Below the pieces are notes generated by a model. That model had not been told where the DNA came from, made no database searches, and saw only the letters and a program-made list of their open reading frames with translations. This document shows, piece after piece, positions 8,632 to 17,170 of a DNA stretch of 64,000 nt. The stretch lies in the NCBI GenBank assembly GCA_018223435.1, contig JAGTTO010000001.1, positions 2,480,001-2,544,000 of the forward strand. The letters are read 5' to 3'. The position numbers were made by a program, and so were the translations under genes. The first letter of the stretch is position 1; the number at the start of each line of letters is the position of its first letter. The stretch is from Lachnospiraceae bacterium Marseille-Q4251 (GTDB lineage Bacteria; Bacillota; Clostridia; Lachnospirales; Lachnospiraceae).

Positions 8632-9864
8632 ATGTCAGAAGACGAAAAGAAAAAAGATTCTTTTATTCAGGAACAGATCAGAAAAAAGCCTTTTTACCGG
8701 AGAAAAAGTTTCCGGCGGACGGTGCGCGGCGTGGCGGTCACCGTGATTTTCGGCGTTTCCGCCGGCGGAACTTTTGCGTTTGTTCAGCCTTTTGCATTGC
8801 ATTATATGAAGGAAAAGGATAAAATGGTCGTTGTGGGCGGCGAGACAGAGAGCGAAACCGCCGCGACGGAGCGGGAAACGGCAGCGCCTCTTGAGGAGGC
8901 GGCGGCCCAGAAACCGGATCTGAATGATTATGAGCAATTTTATACGGAGATGGCGGAGATCGCCGACGAGACGAAGCGCTCCATCGTCACTGTCACCGGC
9001 GTCACCAGCGAGCTGGATCTTTTTAACGATGTCAGCGAGAGCCACAGCAGCACGGCGGGTGTTATTATTAGCAAGACGGAAGGGACGCTTCTGATTCTCA
9101 CGGAGAAAAATACCATTTCCGACGCGGACAGCATCAAAGTGACTTTTGAGGACGGCTCTATTGCGGACGGCTGGCTCCAGGCTTCAGATGAGATCTCGGA
9201 TCTGGCTGTGGTAAAGGTTTTTTCGAGAGAGCTTGGCGAGATGACGGCGGCCTATGTGGAGGCGGCGGAGTTTGCGGATTCCGGCGAGACGAAGATCGGC
9301 GATCCCATCATTGCCCTGAGCGCGGGCTATGTCTCCTTTGGCATGGTGACGGCCCAGCCCTATCTCTATCTCTGCGACGGCAGCTATCAGCGGATCAATA
9401 CGGATATCATCGGAAAAAACGAGAACGGCGGTATCCTCATGAACCTTGACGGACAGGTCGTGGGCATTCTGGGACCGGATACAAAAAATGCCGATTCTTC
9501 CACCTTAAACGGCGTGGGAATCTCCGAGATCGGCGGTCTGGTCAATGCGCTGGCGAGCCGGACGAGCCTGCCTTATTTTGGCATCCTCGGGAAAGACGTG
9601 ACGGATGCGCTCTCGAAGGAGCTAAATATGCCGAAGGGCGTCATCGTCATGCAGGTGGAGGAAGGTTCCCCTGCCATGGAAAACGGCATTCAGGCCACCG
9701 ATGTAATTACGTCCCTTGACGGCAGCGAGGTGGAATCCATGCAGGACTATATGGCCATCCTACGGGACAGGAAGCCGGGAGACACCATTTCCGTGAGCCT
9801 TTGGCGGAAAGGGAAGAGCGAGTACAAAGAGACAAAGGTAAATATTACACTGGCAAAACGTTGA
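8632..9864 (+). CDS. Membrane-anchored HtrA/DegP-like pseudoprotease with PDZ domain
   Basis: The 410-residue protein has a cytoplasmic basic N-terminus, one TM segment (about 28-50), an acidic linker, a trypsin-like domain (about 100-300) and a C-terminal PDZ domain (about 310-405, GVIVMQVEEGSPAMENGIQ). The HtrA scaffold is recognisable but the catalytic triad is not intact. The site normally reading TNNHV is TEKNT here (His to Asn). DLAVVKV keeps the Asp (near 189). The GNSGGPL site is NENGGIL (Ser to Asn, near 264). It is therefore probably a non-catalytic scaffold or sensor. RBS GAAGGAG precedes ATG 8632. The next gene starts 24 bases after its stop. Confidence 0.85.
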   Translation: MSEDEKKKDSFIQEQIRKKPFYRRKSFRRTVRGVAVTVIFGVSAGGTFAFVQPFALHYMKEKDKMVVVGGETESETAATERETAAPLEEAAAQKPDLNDYEQFYTEMAEIADETKRSIVTVTGVTSELDLFNDVSESHSSTAGVIISKTEGTLLILTEKNTISDADSIKVTFEDGSIADGWLQASDEISDLAVVKVFSRELGEMTAAYVEAAEFADSGETKIGDPIIALSAGYVSFGMVTAQPYLYLCDGSYQRINTDIIGKNENGGILMNLDGQVVGILGPDTKNADSSTLNGVGISEIGGLVNALASRTSLPYFGILGKDVTDALSKELNMPKGVIVMQVEEGSPAMENGIQATDVITSLDGSEVESMQDYMAILRDRKPGDTISVSLWRKGKSEYKETKVNITLAKR

Positions 9865-9887
9865 ATATAGAAAGACGAGGAAAAAGA

Positions 9888-10835
9888 ATGAAGTATATTG
9901 AAACATTGAGGGAAGGCGAGAAGCTGGGAGATATTTATCTCTGCAAATCCAGACAGTCAGCCCTGACCAAGAGCGGAAAATCCTACGAAAACGTGATCCT
10001 GCAGGATAAGACGGGCACGCTGGACGCCAAGATCTGGGATCCGGGTTCACCGGGAATCGGCGATTTTGACGCTCTGGACTATGTCTATGTGGTGGGCGAT
10101 GTGACGAGCTTCCAGGGTTCCCTGCAGCTTTCCATCAAACGCGCCACCCGGGCGGAGGAGGGAGAGTACGATCCGGCGGATTATCTTCCCATGAGCCGCA
10201 AGGACATCGACGAGATGTACGAAGAGCTCCTGAAATATATGAGAAAAGTCAAAAATCCGTACCTTCTGAAGCTGGCGGAGAGCTTTTTCGTGGAAAATGA
10301 GGCCTTCATCCGTCTTTTCAAAAAACATTCCGCGGCAAAAAGCGTTCACCACGGCTTTGTAGGCGGCCTTCTGGAGCACACCTTAAGCGTGGTAAAACTC
10401 TGCGATTTCTATGCGGACCAATATGATTTCCTGAACAGAGACCTCCTCATCACGGCGGCCATGTTTCATGATATTGGAAAAACCAAGGAACTTTCCGCCT
10501 TTCCGGCCAACGATTACACCGACGACGGCCAGCTTCTGGGCCATATCGTGATCGGTGTGGAGCTTGTGGGCCTGGGGATTCGTCGGATTCCGGATTTCCC
10601 GAAACGTCTGGCCAGCGAGCTCAAGCACTGCATCGTGGCTCATCACGGCGAGCTGGAATACGGTTCTCCGAAGAAACCGGCTCTCGCAGAGGCAGCAGCC
10701 CTGAACTTTGCGGACAACACGGACGCGCGGATGGAGACCTTCCGCGAGATTCTGACGGGCTCCGCTACTACCGACGAGTGGCTGGGCTATAACCGCTTTG
10801 TAGACTCCAACGTGAGGAGGACCACAGAATTTTGA
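9888..10835 (+). CDS. yhaM: 3'-5' exoribonuclease YhaM family
   Basis: The 315-residue protein has an N-terminal OB fold (about 10-100, NVILQDKTGTLDAKIWD) and a C-terminal HD phosphohydrolase domain (HHGFVGGLLEHTLSVV, then MFHDIGKTKEL), the YhaM architecture. YhaM removes 3' nucleotides from RNA and single-stranded DNA with Mn2+/Co2+. The start at ATG 9888 is preferred because GACGAGG lies just upstream and the family begins close to this Met; a longer in-frame version would overlap the HtrA-like gene. It overlaps the rlmD start. Confidence 0.9.
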   Translation: MKYIETLREGEKLGDIYLCKSRQSALTKSGKSYENVILQDKTGTLDAKIWDPGSPGIGDFDALDYVYVVGDVTSFQGSLQLSIKRATRAEEGEYDPADYLPMSRKDIDEMYEELLKYMRKVKNPYLLKLAESFFVENEAFIRLFKKHSAAKSVHHGFVGGLLEHTLSVVKLCDFYADQYDFLNRDLLITAAMFHDIGKTKELSAFPANDYTDDGQLLGHIVIGVELVGLGIRRIPDFPKRLASELKHCIVAHHGELEYGSPKKPALAEAAALNFADNTDARMETFREILTGSATTDEWLGYNRFVDSNVRRTTEF

Positions 10836-12463
10836 AAAAAGATGATCTGATCGAAGTTACCATAGAAGATCTCAGCGAAGAAGGCACCGGCATCGGAAAA
10901 TTTGAAGGAATGACCTTCTTTATCAAGGACGCGGTCATCGGCGACCGGGTTCGGGCCAAGATCATGAAACTGAAAAAGACCTACGGTTTCGCCCGTCTCA
11001 TGGAGGTGTTGACCCCCTCCCCTGACCGGGTGGAGCCCCTCTGCCCGGTGGCCCGCCAGTGCGGTGGCTGCCAGATCCAGGCCATGAGCTACGAGGCCCA
11101 GCTGGCCTTCAAGACCAGAAAAGTCGAGAACAACCTCAAACGGATCGGCAAATTTGAGGAGATCCCCATGGAGTCCATCATCGGCATGGAGGATCCTTTT
11201 CATTATCGGAACAAGGCCCAGTTCCCCTTTGGAAAAAACCGGGACGGGAAAATCATCACCGGCTTTTACGCCGGTCGGACCCACAGCATCATCGAGAATA
11301 CGAGCTGCCATCTGGGAAAAGAAGTCAACGAGGAGATTCTGGAAAAAATCCTCGCCTGGATGAACGCTTTCCATGTGGAACCCTACAATGAAGCCACCGG
11401 AAAAGGCCTCATGCGCCACAGCCTGATCCGCTGCGGTTTCCGTACCGGGGAGATCATGGTCTGTCTCGTCATCAACGGCCGGAAAATCCCGGGAGAGGAG
11501 GCTCTTGTGGATTCTCTGAAAATCATTCCGGGCATGACCAGCATTTCCCTCAATGTAAATAAGGAAAAGACAAACGTGATCCTCGGAAGAGAAGTCATCA
11601 ATCTCTGGGGCCGCCCCTACATCGAGGACTATATCGGAGAGGTCAAATACCAGATCTCCCCGTTATCCTTTTTCCAGGTGAACCCGGTCCAGACCGAGCG
11701 TCTTTACGGAAAAGCCCTGGAATACGCCGGCCTTACCGGCGAGGAGACGGTCTGGGACCTCTACTGCGGTATCGGCACGATCTCCCTCTTCTTGGCCCGG
11801 AAAGCCAGAAAAGTCTACGGCGTGGAGATCATCCCCGACGCCATCGAAGACGCCCGTCGAAATGCCTCCTTAAACGGCTTTACCAACACCGAGTTCTACG
11901 TCGGCAAAGCCGAAGAAGTCCTCCCTGAAAAATACGAAAAAGAAGGCGTCCACGCCGATGTCATCGTCGTCGACCCACCCCGCAAAGGCTGCGACGAAAC
12001 CCTCCTTTCTACCATGGTCAAAATGCAGCCTGAGAGGATCGTTTACGTCAGCTGCGACAGCGCGACGCTGGCGAGGGATCTGAGGTATTTGTGCGATAAC
12101 GGGTATGAACTCAAGAGAGTCTGCCCAGCGGATATGTTTCCGCAGACGGTGCATGTGGAGACGGTTGTTCTTTTGTCCCAACAAAAACCAGATGACACGA
12201 TAGAGATCGACTTAGACTTAGATGAGCTGGATGCAACCAGTGCAGAGACGAAAGCGACCTATCAGGAAATCAAAGATTATGTGCTGAAAGAATTTGGCTT
12301 GAAGGTTTCAAATTTATATATTTCTCAAATCAAAAGGAAATGTGGAATTGAAGTAGGAGAGAACTATAATCTGCCAAAGACAGAAAATCCAAAAGTGCCA
12401 CAGTGTCCGAAAGAGAAAGAAGATGCTATCAAGGCTGCCCTGAAATATTTTGCGATGATTTAA
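10832..12463 (+). CDS. rlmD: 23S rRNA (uracil-C5)-methyltransferase RlmD with element-encoded C-terminal tail
   Basis: The product is 543 residues; the enzyme itself ends near 452. Domains: TRAM (about 1-60), a CxxxxxCGGC iron-sulfur motif (about 68-80), the SAM motif DLYCGIGTISL (about 309), DPPRKGC, and the catalytic SCDSATLARDL (about 405). It methylates a 23S rRNA uracil (U1939 in E. coli, possibly U747 too in Gram-positives). It starts at TTG 10832, overlapping the yhaM stop. After VETVVLLS (442-449) base composition drops and a 94-residue tail begins, containing KATYQEIKDYVLKEFGLKVS and LYISQIKRKCGI. This tail comes from the element inserted at the 3' end. The catalytic core appears intact. 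Confidence 0.93.
   Translation: MKKDDLIEVTIEDLSEEGTGIGKFEGMTFFIKDAVIGDRVRAKIMKLKKTYGFARLMEVLTPSPDRVEPLCPVARQCGGCQIQAMSYEAQLAFKTRKVENNLKRIGKFEEIPMESIIGMEDPFHYRNKAQFPFGKNRDGKIITGFYAGRTHSIIENTSCHLGKEVNEEILEKILAWMNAFHVEPYNEATGKGLMRHSLIRCGFRTGEIMVCLVINGRKIPGEEALVDSLKIIPGMTSISLNVNKEKTNVILGREVINLWGRPYIEDYIGEVKYQISPLSFFQVNPVQTERLYGKALEYAGLTGEETVWDLYCGIGTISLFLARKARKVYGVEIIPDAIEDARRNASLNGFTNTEFYVGKAEEVLPEKYEKEGVHADVIVVDPPRKGCDETLLSTMVKMQPERIVYVSCDSATLARDLRYLCDNGYELKRVCPADMFPQTVHVETVVLLSQQKPDDTIEIDLDLDELDATSAETKATYQEIKDYVLKEFGLKVSNLYISQIKRKCGIEVGENYNLPKTENPKVPQCPKEKEDAIKAALKYFAMI
12155..12178 (+). other. attL of the integrated element, within rlmD
   Basis: A 24-bp segment starting GTGGAGACGG and ending TTTTGTCC encodes VETVVLLS of RlmD. 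It matches 32287-32310 at 18 of 24 positions and in the same reading frame. The drop in GC content begins just to its right. The exact dinucleotide crossover cannot be set without the empty site. Confidence 0.75.
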
Positions 12464-12494
12464 GGATATCGCTGATTTCAAGGAGGAATAACAC

Positions 12495-12866
12495 ATGAAA
12501 AGCACATTTGAAAAAATGGGTGGAACCTACACACTGGGAGCAGACGGAATTTACTATCCGAATCTTGTCAGTACAGATGAAGAACCGTATTATGGAAAAT
12601 ATGGAATAATGCGGAAAACGTATCTGAAAGAGCATTGTCCGGCAATGTATTCACTGTATATGTTGGAAGACAGACTGGTGGAACATCTGAATCTTGTGGA
12701 TGATGAAGCGCAGGAGAGAATGGAAGTTCTGGTGCATCAGATGATGGAGAGGCAGGGCATTACGGAAGAAATGAAAGCTCGTGACCAGATGGAATGGGTT
12801 AGGGCGGTAAATGGTATTCGTAATATGGCAGAAGAGATTGTGTTAAAAGAATTGATTTACAGGTAA
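12495..12866 (+). CDS. tnpV: TnpV family transposon-encoded protein
   Basis: The 123-residue protein resembles the TnpV family of Tn4451-type mobilizable transposons: N-terminal FEKMGGTYTLGADGIYYPNL, GIMRKTYLKEHCPAMYSLYM, and the C-terminal MEWVRAVNGIRNMAEEIV. The function of TnpV is unknown. AGGAGG at 12481-12486 precedes ATG 12495. It is the first gene inside attL, on the same strand as rlmD and 31 bases after its stop, so transcription from rlmD may reach it. Two relics of its 3' end occur at 13999-14057 and 32337-32396. Confidence 0.82.
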   Translation: MKSTFEKMGGTYTLGADGIYYPNLVSTDEEPYYGKYGIMRKTYLKEHCPAMYSLYMLEDRLVEHLNLVDDEAQERMEVLVHQMMERQGITEEMKARDQMEWVRAVNGIRNMAEEIVLKELIYR

Positions 12867-12873
12867 ATAAAGA

Positions 12874-12910
12874 GCTGAACAGGTAGGAAGAAAACTCCTA
12901 TTTGTTCAGC
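12874..12910 (+). terminator. Hairpin after tnpV
   Basis: A 15-bp stem with two G-U pairs (12874-12888 with 12896-12910) starts eight bases after the tnpV stop. The following bases are TTCTGC rather than a T-run, so it may be a weak terminator or an mRNA 3' stabiliser. I see nothing else identifiable between here and 13188. Confidence 0.5.
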
Positions 12911-13188
12911 TTCTGCATTTGTAAGGGTTCAAAGAAGAATCAAATTACAATTCCATATTAGGTGACCATTTCTAAGTTCCGGAAGGTTGTTTTTTTCTGC
13001 CATGGTTATAAGTTACACAGATTTAATTACTTCATAGTATGGCTTAAAAAATATCCGAATATAACTTCACAGAAATAATTATAATGGGGAGATTATTTGA
13101 TATATTTGTGCTAATATTCTGCAATTCTACTGCTAGTCGATTGATTTATGCGTACTCCCATTATAATATGTGTGCAGGAGGTGGATGT

Positions 13189-13950
13189 ATGTATCAAATT
13201 AGTAATGAAAAATTCGGTTTATTTGTAACCGAATTAAGAAAGAAAAAGAATTTAACTCAAAAGGATTTGGCTGAAAAATTATATGTATCAGATAAAACGG
13301 TCAGCAAATGGGAACGTGGTCTTAGTATGCCTAATGTCGTATTACTCATACCAATAGCTGATATATTAGATGTTACCGTTACAGAATTGTTACGTGGAGA
13401 AAAAATAGATACACAGAAAAATATTGATACAAAAGAAGTCGAGGAATTGGTAGTAGGCTCTCTCGATATGGCTGTTAGGAATTCTATTCATCAACATAGA
13501 AAAAACTGGATATTAGCATATTTGCTATGCTTTTTAATATCTATTACAGAAATTATTATGTTAGTCGTATCTGGGAATTCAATAGCTGAGATGAAAGATG
13601 ATATATTGCTGGTTACAGGGTTAATGCTTTTATTTGGTGCATGGTTTTGTTTCTTTGCCAAAGACATATTACCAACATATTATGATGCAAACAAGATAAA
13701 TTATGTTTCACAAGGAATTTTTAGAATACATCTAGTTGGTTTATCCTTTAACAACGGAAATTGGATGTACATCTGTACAACTTTAAAAATTTGGACACTT
13801 GCAACGGTTGTTCTATATCCTCTTGCAGGTATTATAATAATCAATTGTCTCAATATAGCTTTATGGGATATTTTAAGTAAAATTTTCTTAATTATGATAT
13901 TAGGTGGTATGGTAGTTTCGATTTACATTATCGGGAAAAAATACGAATAA
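13189..13950 (+). CDS. XRE-family regulator with C-terminal membrane segments
   Basis: The 253-residue protein has an N-terminal helix-turn-helix (about 8-65: LRKKKNLTQKDLAEKLYVSD, then KTVSKWERGLSMPNV). It is followed by four hydrophobic segments that look membrane-spanning (starting near 107, 139, 200 and 230 in this numbering). Membrane-tethered XRE regulators of this layout are common in Lachnospiraceae and are thought to respond to envelope or signal molecules. ATG 13189 is chosen because AGGAGGTG lies just upstream (13177-13184); a longer in-frame version would have no ribosome site. Codon use is AT-rich. Targets unknown; it may control the element. Confidence 0.82.
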   Translation: MYQISNEKFGLFVTELRKKKNLTQKDLAEKLYVSDKTVSKWERGLSMPNVVLLIPIADILDVTVTELLRGEKIDTQKNIDTKEVEELVVGSLDMAVRNSIHQHRKNWILAYLLCFLISITEIIMLVVSGNSIAEMKDDILLVTGLMLLFGAWFCFFAKDILPTYYDANKINYVSQGIFRIHLVGLSFNNGNWMYICTTLKIWTLATVVLYPLAGIIIINCLNIALWDILSKIFLIMILGGMVVSIYIIGKKYE

Positions 13951-13998
13951 TTAAATTACCTGTTATCGTTGTGGATATTACTAATTTACAACATTCTT

Positions 13999-14057
13999 CA
14001 TGGGAAATAAGAAATGATGCAGAAGAGATTGTGTTAAGCGAATTAGCATACATTTAG
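13999..14057 (+). pseudogene. Relic of the tnpV 3' end
   Basis: The segment reads NDAEEIVLSELAYI then stop, matching the end of TnpV (NMAEEIVLKELIYR). The rest of the gene is absent. It is directly followed by the GCTCC-TTCG-GGAGC terminator that also follows the relic at 32337-32396. Confidence 0.7.
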
Positions 14058-14064
14058 AACGTGG

Positions 14065-14087
14065 AAAGCTCCTTCGGGAGCTTTTTT
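14065..14087 (+). terminator. Intrinsic terminator after the tnpV relic
   Basis: A perfect 8-bp stem AAAGCTCC/GGAGCTTT with a stable TTCG tetraloop is followed by further T residues. An almost identical terminator stands at 32404-32425. Confidence 0.85.
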
Positions 14088-14254
14088 CTGGTTTTTGCTG
14101 GGTATCAAGAAAGTATATAGAAAATGCATTAATCATATGGTATGATTTGAACAGAAGATAGAATCTTAGGAAGCAAGAAGATTTTTGAGGAATGTAACTT
14201 AGAAGTTATAGAATTAAGTTAATCGTGCCATATGGCTTGATTATAAACGCAAAG

Positions 14255-14348
14255 ATAAAAACGCAACGTACATCTTTGATGTGCCAGAGCCGGTAGGTAG
14301 CCCGGCCGTCCTATATAAATAGGGTAAGTAACCTGCCCCTCCGGGTTG
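14255..14348 (+). promoter_or_regulatory. yjdF riboswitch (azaaromatic-responsive)
   Basis: The leader of the YjdF-like gene has the hallmarks of the yjdF RNA motif: ACGCAACGT at about 14260, a short hairpin (ACATC/GATGT), GCCAGAGCCGG at 14283-14293, then GTAGGTAG-CCCGGCC and a CCCCTCCGGG segment before the ribosome site. yjdF RNAs are reported to bind diverse azaaromatic compounds and control yjdF-type genes. Position directly before a YjdF gene supports the call. Exact ends are approximate. Confidence 0.82.
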
Positions 14349-14385
14349 TCCATTCTTTGTTCAATCAATTTTAGGAGGGATTCTT

Positions 14386-14802
14386 ATGGACAAAGTAAAT
14401 GGAAAGCTGACAGTATTTTTTGAAGAGCCGTTTTGGGTGGGAATCTTTGAACGCATCGAAGATGGTAAACTATCTGTGGCAAAGGTAACATTTGGTGCAG
14501 AGCCAAAAGATTATGAAGTACAGGAATATATTCAAAAGTGCTATTTCAGTTTGAAATTCAGTTCGGTTGTTGAAACTGTTGTAAAGGATATCAAAAGAAA
14601 TCCGAAACGGATGCAGCGGGAAGTAAAGAAGCAGATGCTGGAAATAGGCATTGGTACAAAATCGCAACAGGCGTTGAAATTACAGCAGGAACAGAACAAG
14701 CAGGAACGCAAAGAGAAAAGACGCAAGAAAAAAGAGGCAGAAGAGCAGCGAATGTTTGAACTGAAACAGCGAAAGAAAAGAGAAAAGCATAAGGGACATT
14801 AA
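14386..14802 (+). CDS. yjdF: YjdF family protein (DUF2992)
   Basis: The 138-residue protein matches the YjdF family: N-terminal GKLTVFFEEPFWVGIFER, then VAKVTFGAEPKDYEVQEYI and a C-terminal tail that is extremely Lys/Arg/Glu-rich (about 100-138), probably helical and nucleic-acid binding. Function is unknown; riboswitch control suggests a role in handling toxic azaaromatic compounds. AGGAGGG (14373-14379) lies seven bases before ATG 14386. It is carried as cargo within the mobile element. Confidence 0.88.
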   Translation: MDKVNGKLTVFFEEPFWVGIFERIEDGKLSVAKVTFGAEPKDYEVQEYIQKCYFSLKFSSVVETVVKDIKRNPKRMQREVKKQMLEIGIGTKSQQALKLQQEQNKQERKEKRRKKKEAEEQRMFELKQRKKREKHKGH

Positions 14803-14863
14803 AGTCCCTTGGCCTTTTACTCAAATCGAAAAGTGTTGAATAAAGCTTTCGGGAGGTGTTTCT

Positions 14864-15244
14864 ATGAAGAAAAAAGTACTTGCAATTATGTTAGTCGCCA
14901 TGTCAATCATGTTGATTTCAGCGTGCGGAAAAAAAGAAAAATTGTACGAAATTCCTGATTTATCGCAGTATAAGACAGATTATGTAGGAGATTCTTCAAA
15001 TGTTATAAATATTGTAAGCGGTCAAGAGTATCCAGAGGGATACTCATATGACAGTATAGAGATACAGTCTGAAACAGAGCCTTATGGATTAACAGTTTTT
15101 CTAAAAGATGAGCCGTCGGCAGTCAAACTTGAAGATCAATTGCAGGTTAATGCAGATATGACATTTGACTTGATTGGTAATTTGGGAACAATTGATTATA
15201 AAACAGCAGATAGCAAAGAAATTATTGCATCATATGAACGGTGA
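14864..15244 (+). CDS. Small lipoprotein, DUF4825-like
   Basis: The 126-residue product has a lipoprotein signal peptide with lipobox LISAC (Cys21), so it should be anchored outside the membrane. The mature part has YVGDSSNVINIVS, YPEGYSYDSIEIQSETEPYG and NADMTFDLIGNLGTIDYKTA, resembling DUF4825, a small extracytoplasmic domain of unknown function also found in BlaR1/MecR1-like sensors. GGGAGGTG precedes the ATG. It lies 61 bases after yjdF and may belong to the same transcript; a terminator follows. Confidence 0.72.
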   Translation: MKKKVLAIMLVAMSIMLISACGKKEKLYEIPDLSQYKTDYVGDSSNVINIVSGQEYPEGYSYDSIEIQSETEPYGLTVFLKDEPSAVKLEDQLQVNADMTFDLIGNLGTIDYKTADSKEIIASYER

Positions 15245-15289
15245 TATATTTTTAGTCAACTTTTAGACAATTTGAAGAACGGAATATAA

Positions 15290-15326
15290 AAAGGCGTATG
15301 GAAGTTTTAAATCCATACGCTTTTTT
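15290..15326 (+). terminator. Terminator after the DUF4825-like lipoprotein
   Basis: A stem GCGTATGGA/TCCATACGC (15294-15302 with 15312-15320) is flanked by A-rich and T-rich tracts that extend the pairing and end in six T. It separates this gene from the convergent relaxase gene and could serve both. Confidence 0.85.
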
Positions 15327-15385
15327 GAAAAAAACTCATTTTTGAACAAGAGATTTGTAAGAACATATTATCTATTCAAAGACGG

Positions 15386-17095
15386 TTACAATTCCATATC
15401 ATGTGATTTTTTCTTAGATTGAGCAGGCTGATTTCGCCGTATTTCCCGTTTCCTCTGATATTTCAGTTCCCATGCACGATGGGAGAAGACATCAGGATCT
15501 TCCACATTGAGATAATCCACCTCATTGGCTGCAATATCACGACGGTGATAGTCATAATATTTACCGAAAGTACCTTTAAGCTGTTCGATCAGCTTATCCC
15601 GAAAATCAGGACGTATCTGGATTCTGGTGTCCAGCAATTCTGTGTATTGTTCTGGATCAGGACGAAATTTTTCTTCCCGGAAAGCAACGGCGTCTTTTTC
15701 AAGCTGTTTTTTAAGGGAGATGTCCTGAGAATCAAGAATATCAAGATTGTTATTCATCTGGTCATATTTCTTGGATAGATTCATCATATCTTTATCAGTA
15801 GAGCATTGTGCCTGGAAGATTAGCTGCTCTTTCCTTGATTTCAGTTCTTCAATTTCTTCGGTAACAGTTGTAAGCTGCTGATTCAATTTTATATGCTGGA
15901 TGGGATTCAAAATACTGGTTTTCTCTTTTTCTACATTCAGCTCTTTCCGTTCTGTAACTTTAGCTTTGAGTTTCTTTTTAACGGTGTTGTATTTATTCAG
16001 TATTGGATTAAAATGATTCATCCAATCATGAATTACTTCTTTTTGCATCTCATTATGAAGTAAATGATATTGTGTAAAGATCATATGATTTCGGATAGTT
16101 TCCATTGTTTCTGCAATTACAGGAATAGAATTTTTGACAGCTTGAGCCAGTTTCTCTACCTGAGCTTTTAATTCCCGGAGCATTTGGTTATCTGCACGAA
16201 TCTGGCGGTTGATTTCACAGCGGTCAGCTATCATTCCTTTCTTTTCCATGTTTTGAGCAATATAGCCTTCGTGGATGGTCGGCTGTTCGGTGATTCCCTG
16301 ATCTGCAAAGCTGCGGTGATCAATGGATGCATTTATCTGATTGTGGGCAAGCATTTCATTTACAGTATCTGCCCAGTTTGCTCTCCAGATACAGAGTTGC
16401 TCATCACTGTTCCATTGTTCAGAAATGGGATTCTGTCTGCCATAGCGGCTGCTTTTTGGATGCTTGTCGATGCGGTCATAGCCTTTTTCCTGTGCGACAG
16501 ATGCGGTCATATAAACTTTCTTTTTCCCAACTTTATATCTGTATTGCTTTTCCCAGCCATCTTTTTGAGCAGCTTTGAATTCAGTAGCTGTAAATCCTTT
16601 TTCTTCTCCATTTTTTATGCAGAGATATTCTTTTTCTGTTTTATACTGCCATGTTCCGTTTTCGTTCAGTGGACGGACGGTAAGCAGAATGTGTGCATGA
16701 GGATTGTGTCCATCCGTATCGTGAATAGCAAAGTCAGCGCACATGCCCATATCTACAAAGTTCTTTTGAATAAAATCTTTTAGAAGAGAAATATTACTGT
16801 CCTTATCTAATTCAACGGGAAGTGCGACAACAAATTCCCTTGCCAGTCGGCTGTCTTTTGTTTTTTCTGCAGCTTCCACAGCATTCCAGAGTTGTTCACG
16901 GTCTTTCCATTCTGGTGAAGCCATCGGTGGAAGCAATACTTCCTGATAAATGAGTCCATGCTTTCTGGTGTAATCATGCTGGATGCCATCGTAATCATTG
17001 TACATCCGGCTGCAGCTCATATAAGCAGAAGCTGCGACAGCGGAACGTCCGGAACCACGGCTGACAACTTTGGCTTGCATATGATAAATTGCCAT
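15386..17095 (-). CDS. MobQ (MobA/MobL) family conjugative relaxase
   Basis: The 569-residue relaxase begins MAIYHMQAKVVSRGSGRSAV, the typical MobA/MobL start. It has the three-histidine metal motif HNPHAHILL (about 131-139) of HUH nickases. A long coiled-coil C-terminal half (about 290-480) follows. It should nick oriT and lead the strand during mobilization. ATG 17095 is preferred over GTG 17104 because that GTG forms part of the AGGAGGTG ribosome site. The predicted oriT lies directly upstream. No secretion genes are present, so transfer would depend on another conjugative system. Confidence 0.92.
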   Translation of the reverse strand: MAIYHMQAKVVSRGSGRSAVAASAYMSCSRMYNDYDGIQHDYTRKHGLIYQEVLLPPMASPEWKDREQLWNAVEAAEKTKDSRLAREFVVALPVELDKDSNISLLKDFIQKNFVDMGMCADFAIHDTDGHNPHAHILLTVRPLNENGTWQYKTEKEYLCIKNGEEKGFTATEFKAAQKDGWEKQYRYKVGKKKVYMTASVAQEKGYDRIDKHPKSSRYGRQNPISEQWNSDEQLCIWRANWADTVNEMLAHNQINASIDHRSFADQGITEQPTIHEGYIAQNMEKKGMIADRCEINRQIRADNQMLRELKAQVEKLAQAVKNSIPVIAETMETIRNHMIFTQYHLLHNEMQKEVIHDWMNHFNPILNKYNTVKKKLKAKVTERKELNVEKEKTSILNPIQHIKLNQQLTTVTEEIEELKSRKEQLIFQAQCSTDKDMMNLSKKYDQMNNNLDILDSQDISLKKQLEKDAVAFREEKFRPDPEQYTELLDTRIQIRPDFRDKLIEQLKGTFGKYYDYHRRDIAANEVDYLNVEDPDVFSHRAWELKYQRKREIRRNQPAQSKKKSHDMEL

Positions 17096-17170
17096 ATCTG
17101 GCACCTCCTTTCGATGTTGCCTGCAACAGCGGAAAAACCCTCGGCAGAGCGCACGAGCCCCGTAGGGGAT

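Noticed and set aside
13084..13188. N-terminal extension of the XRE membrane regulator
   Set aside because: The AGGAGGTG site falls at the end of the extension, just before ATG 13189, and the helix-turn-helix family starts there.
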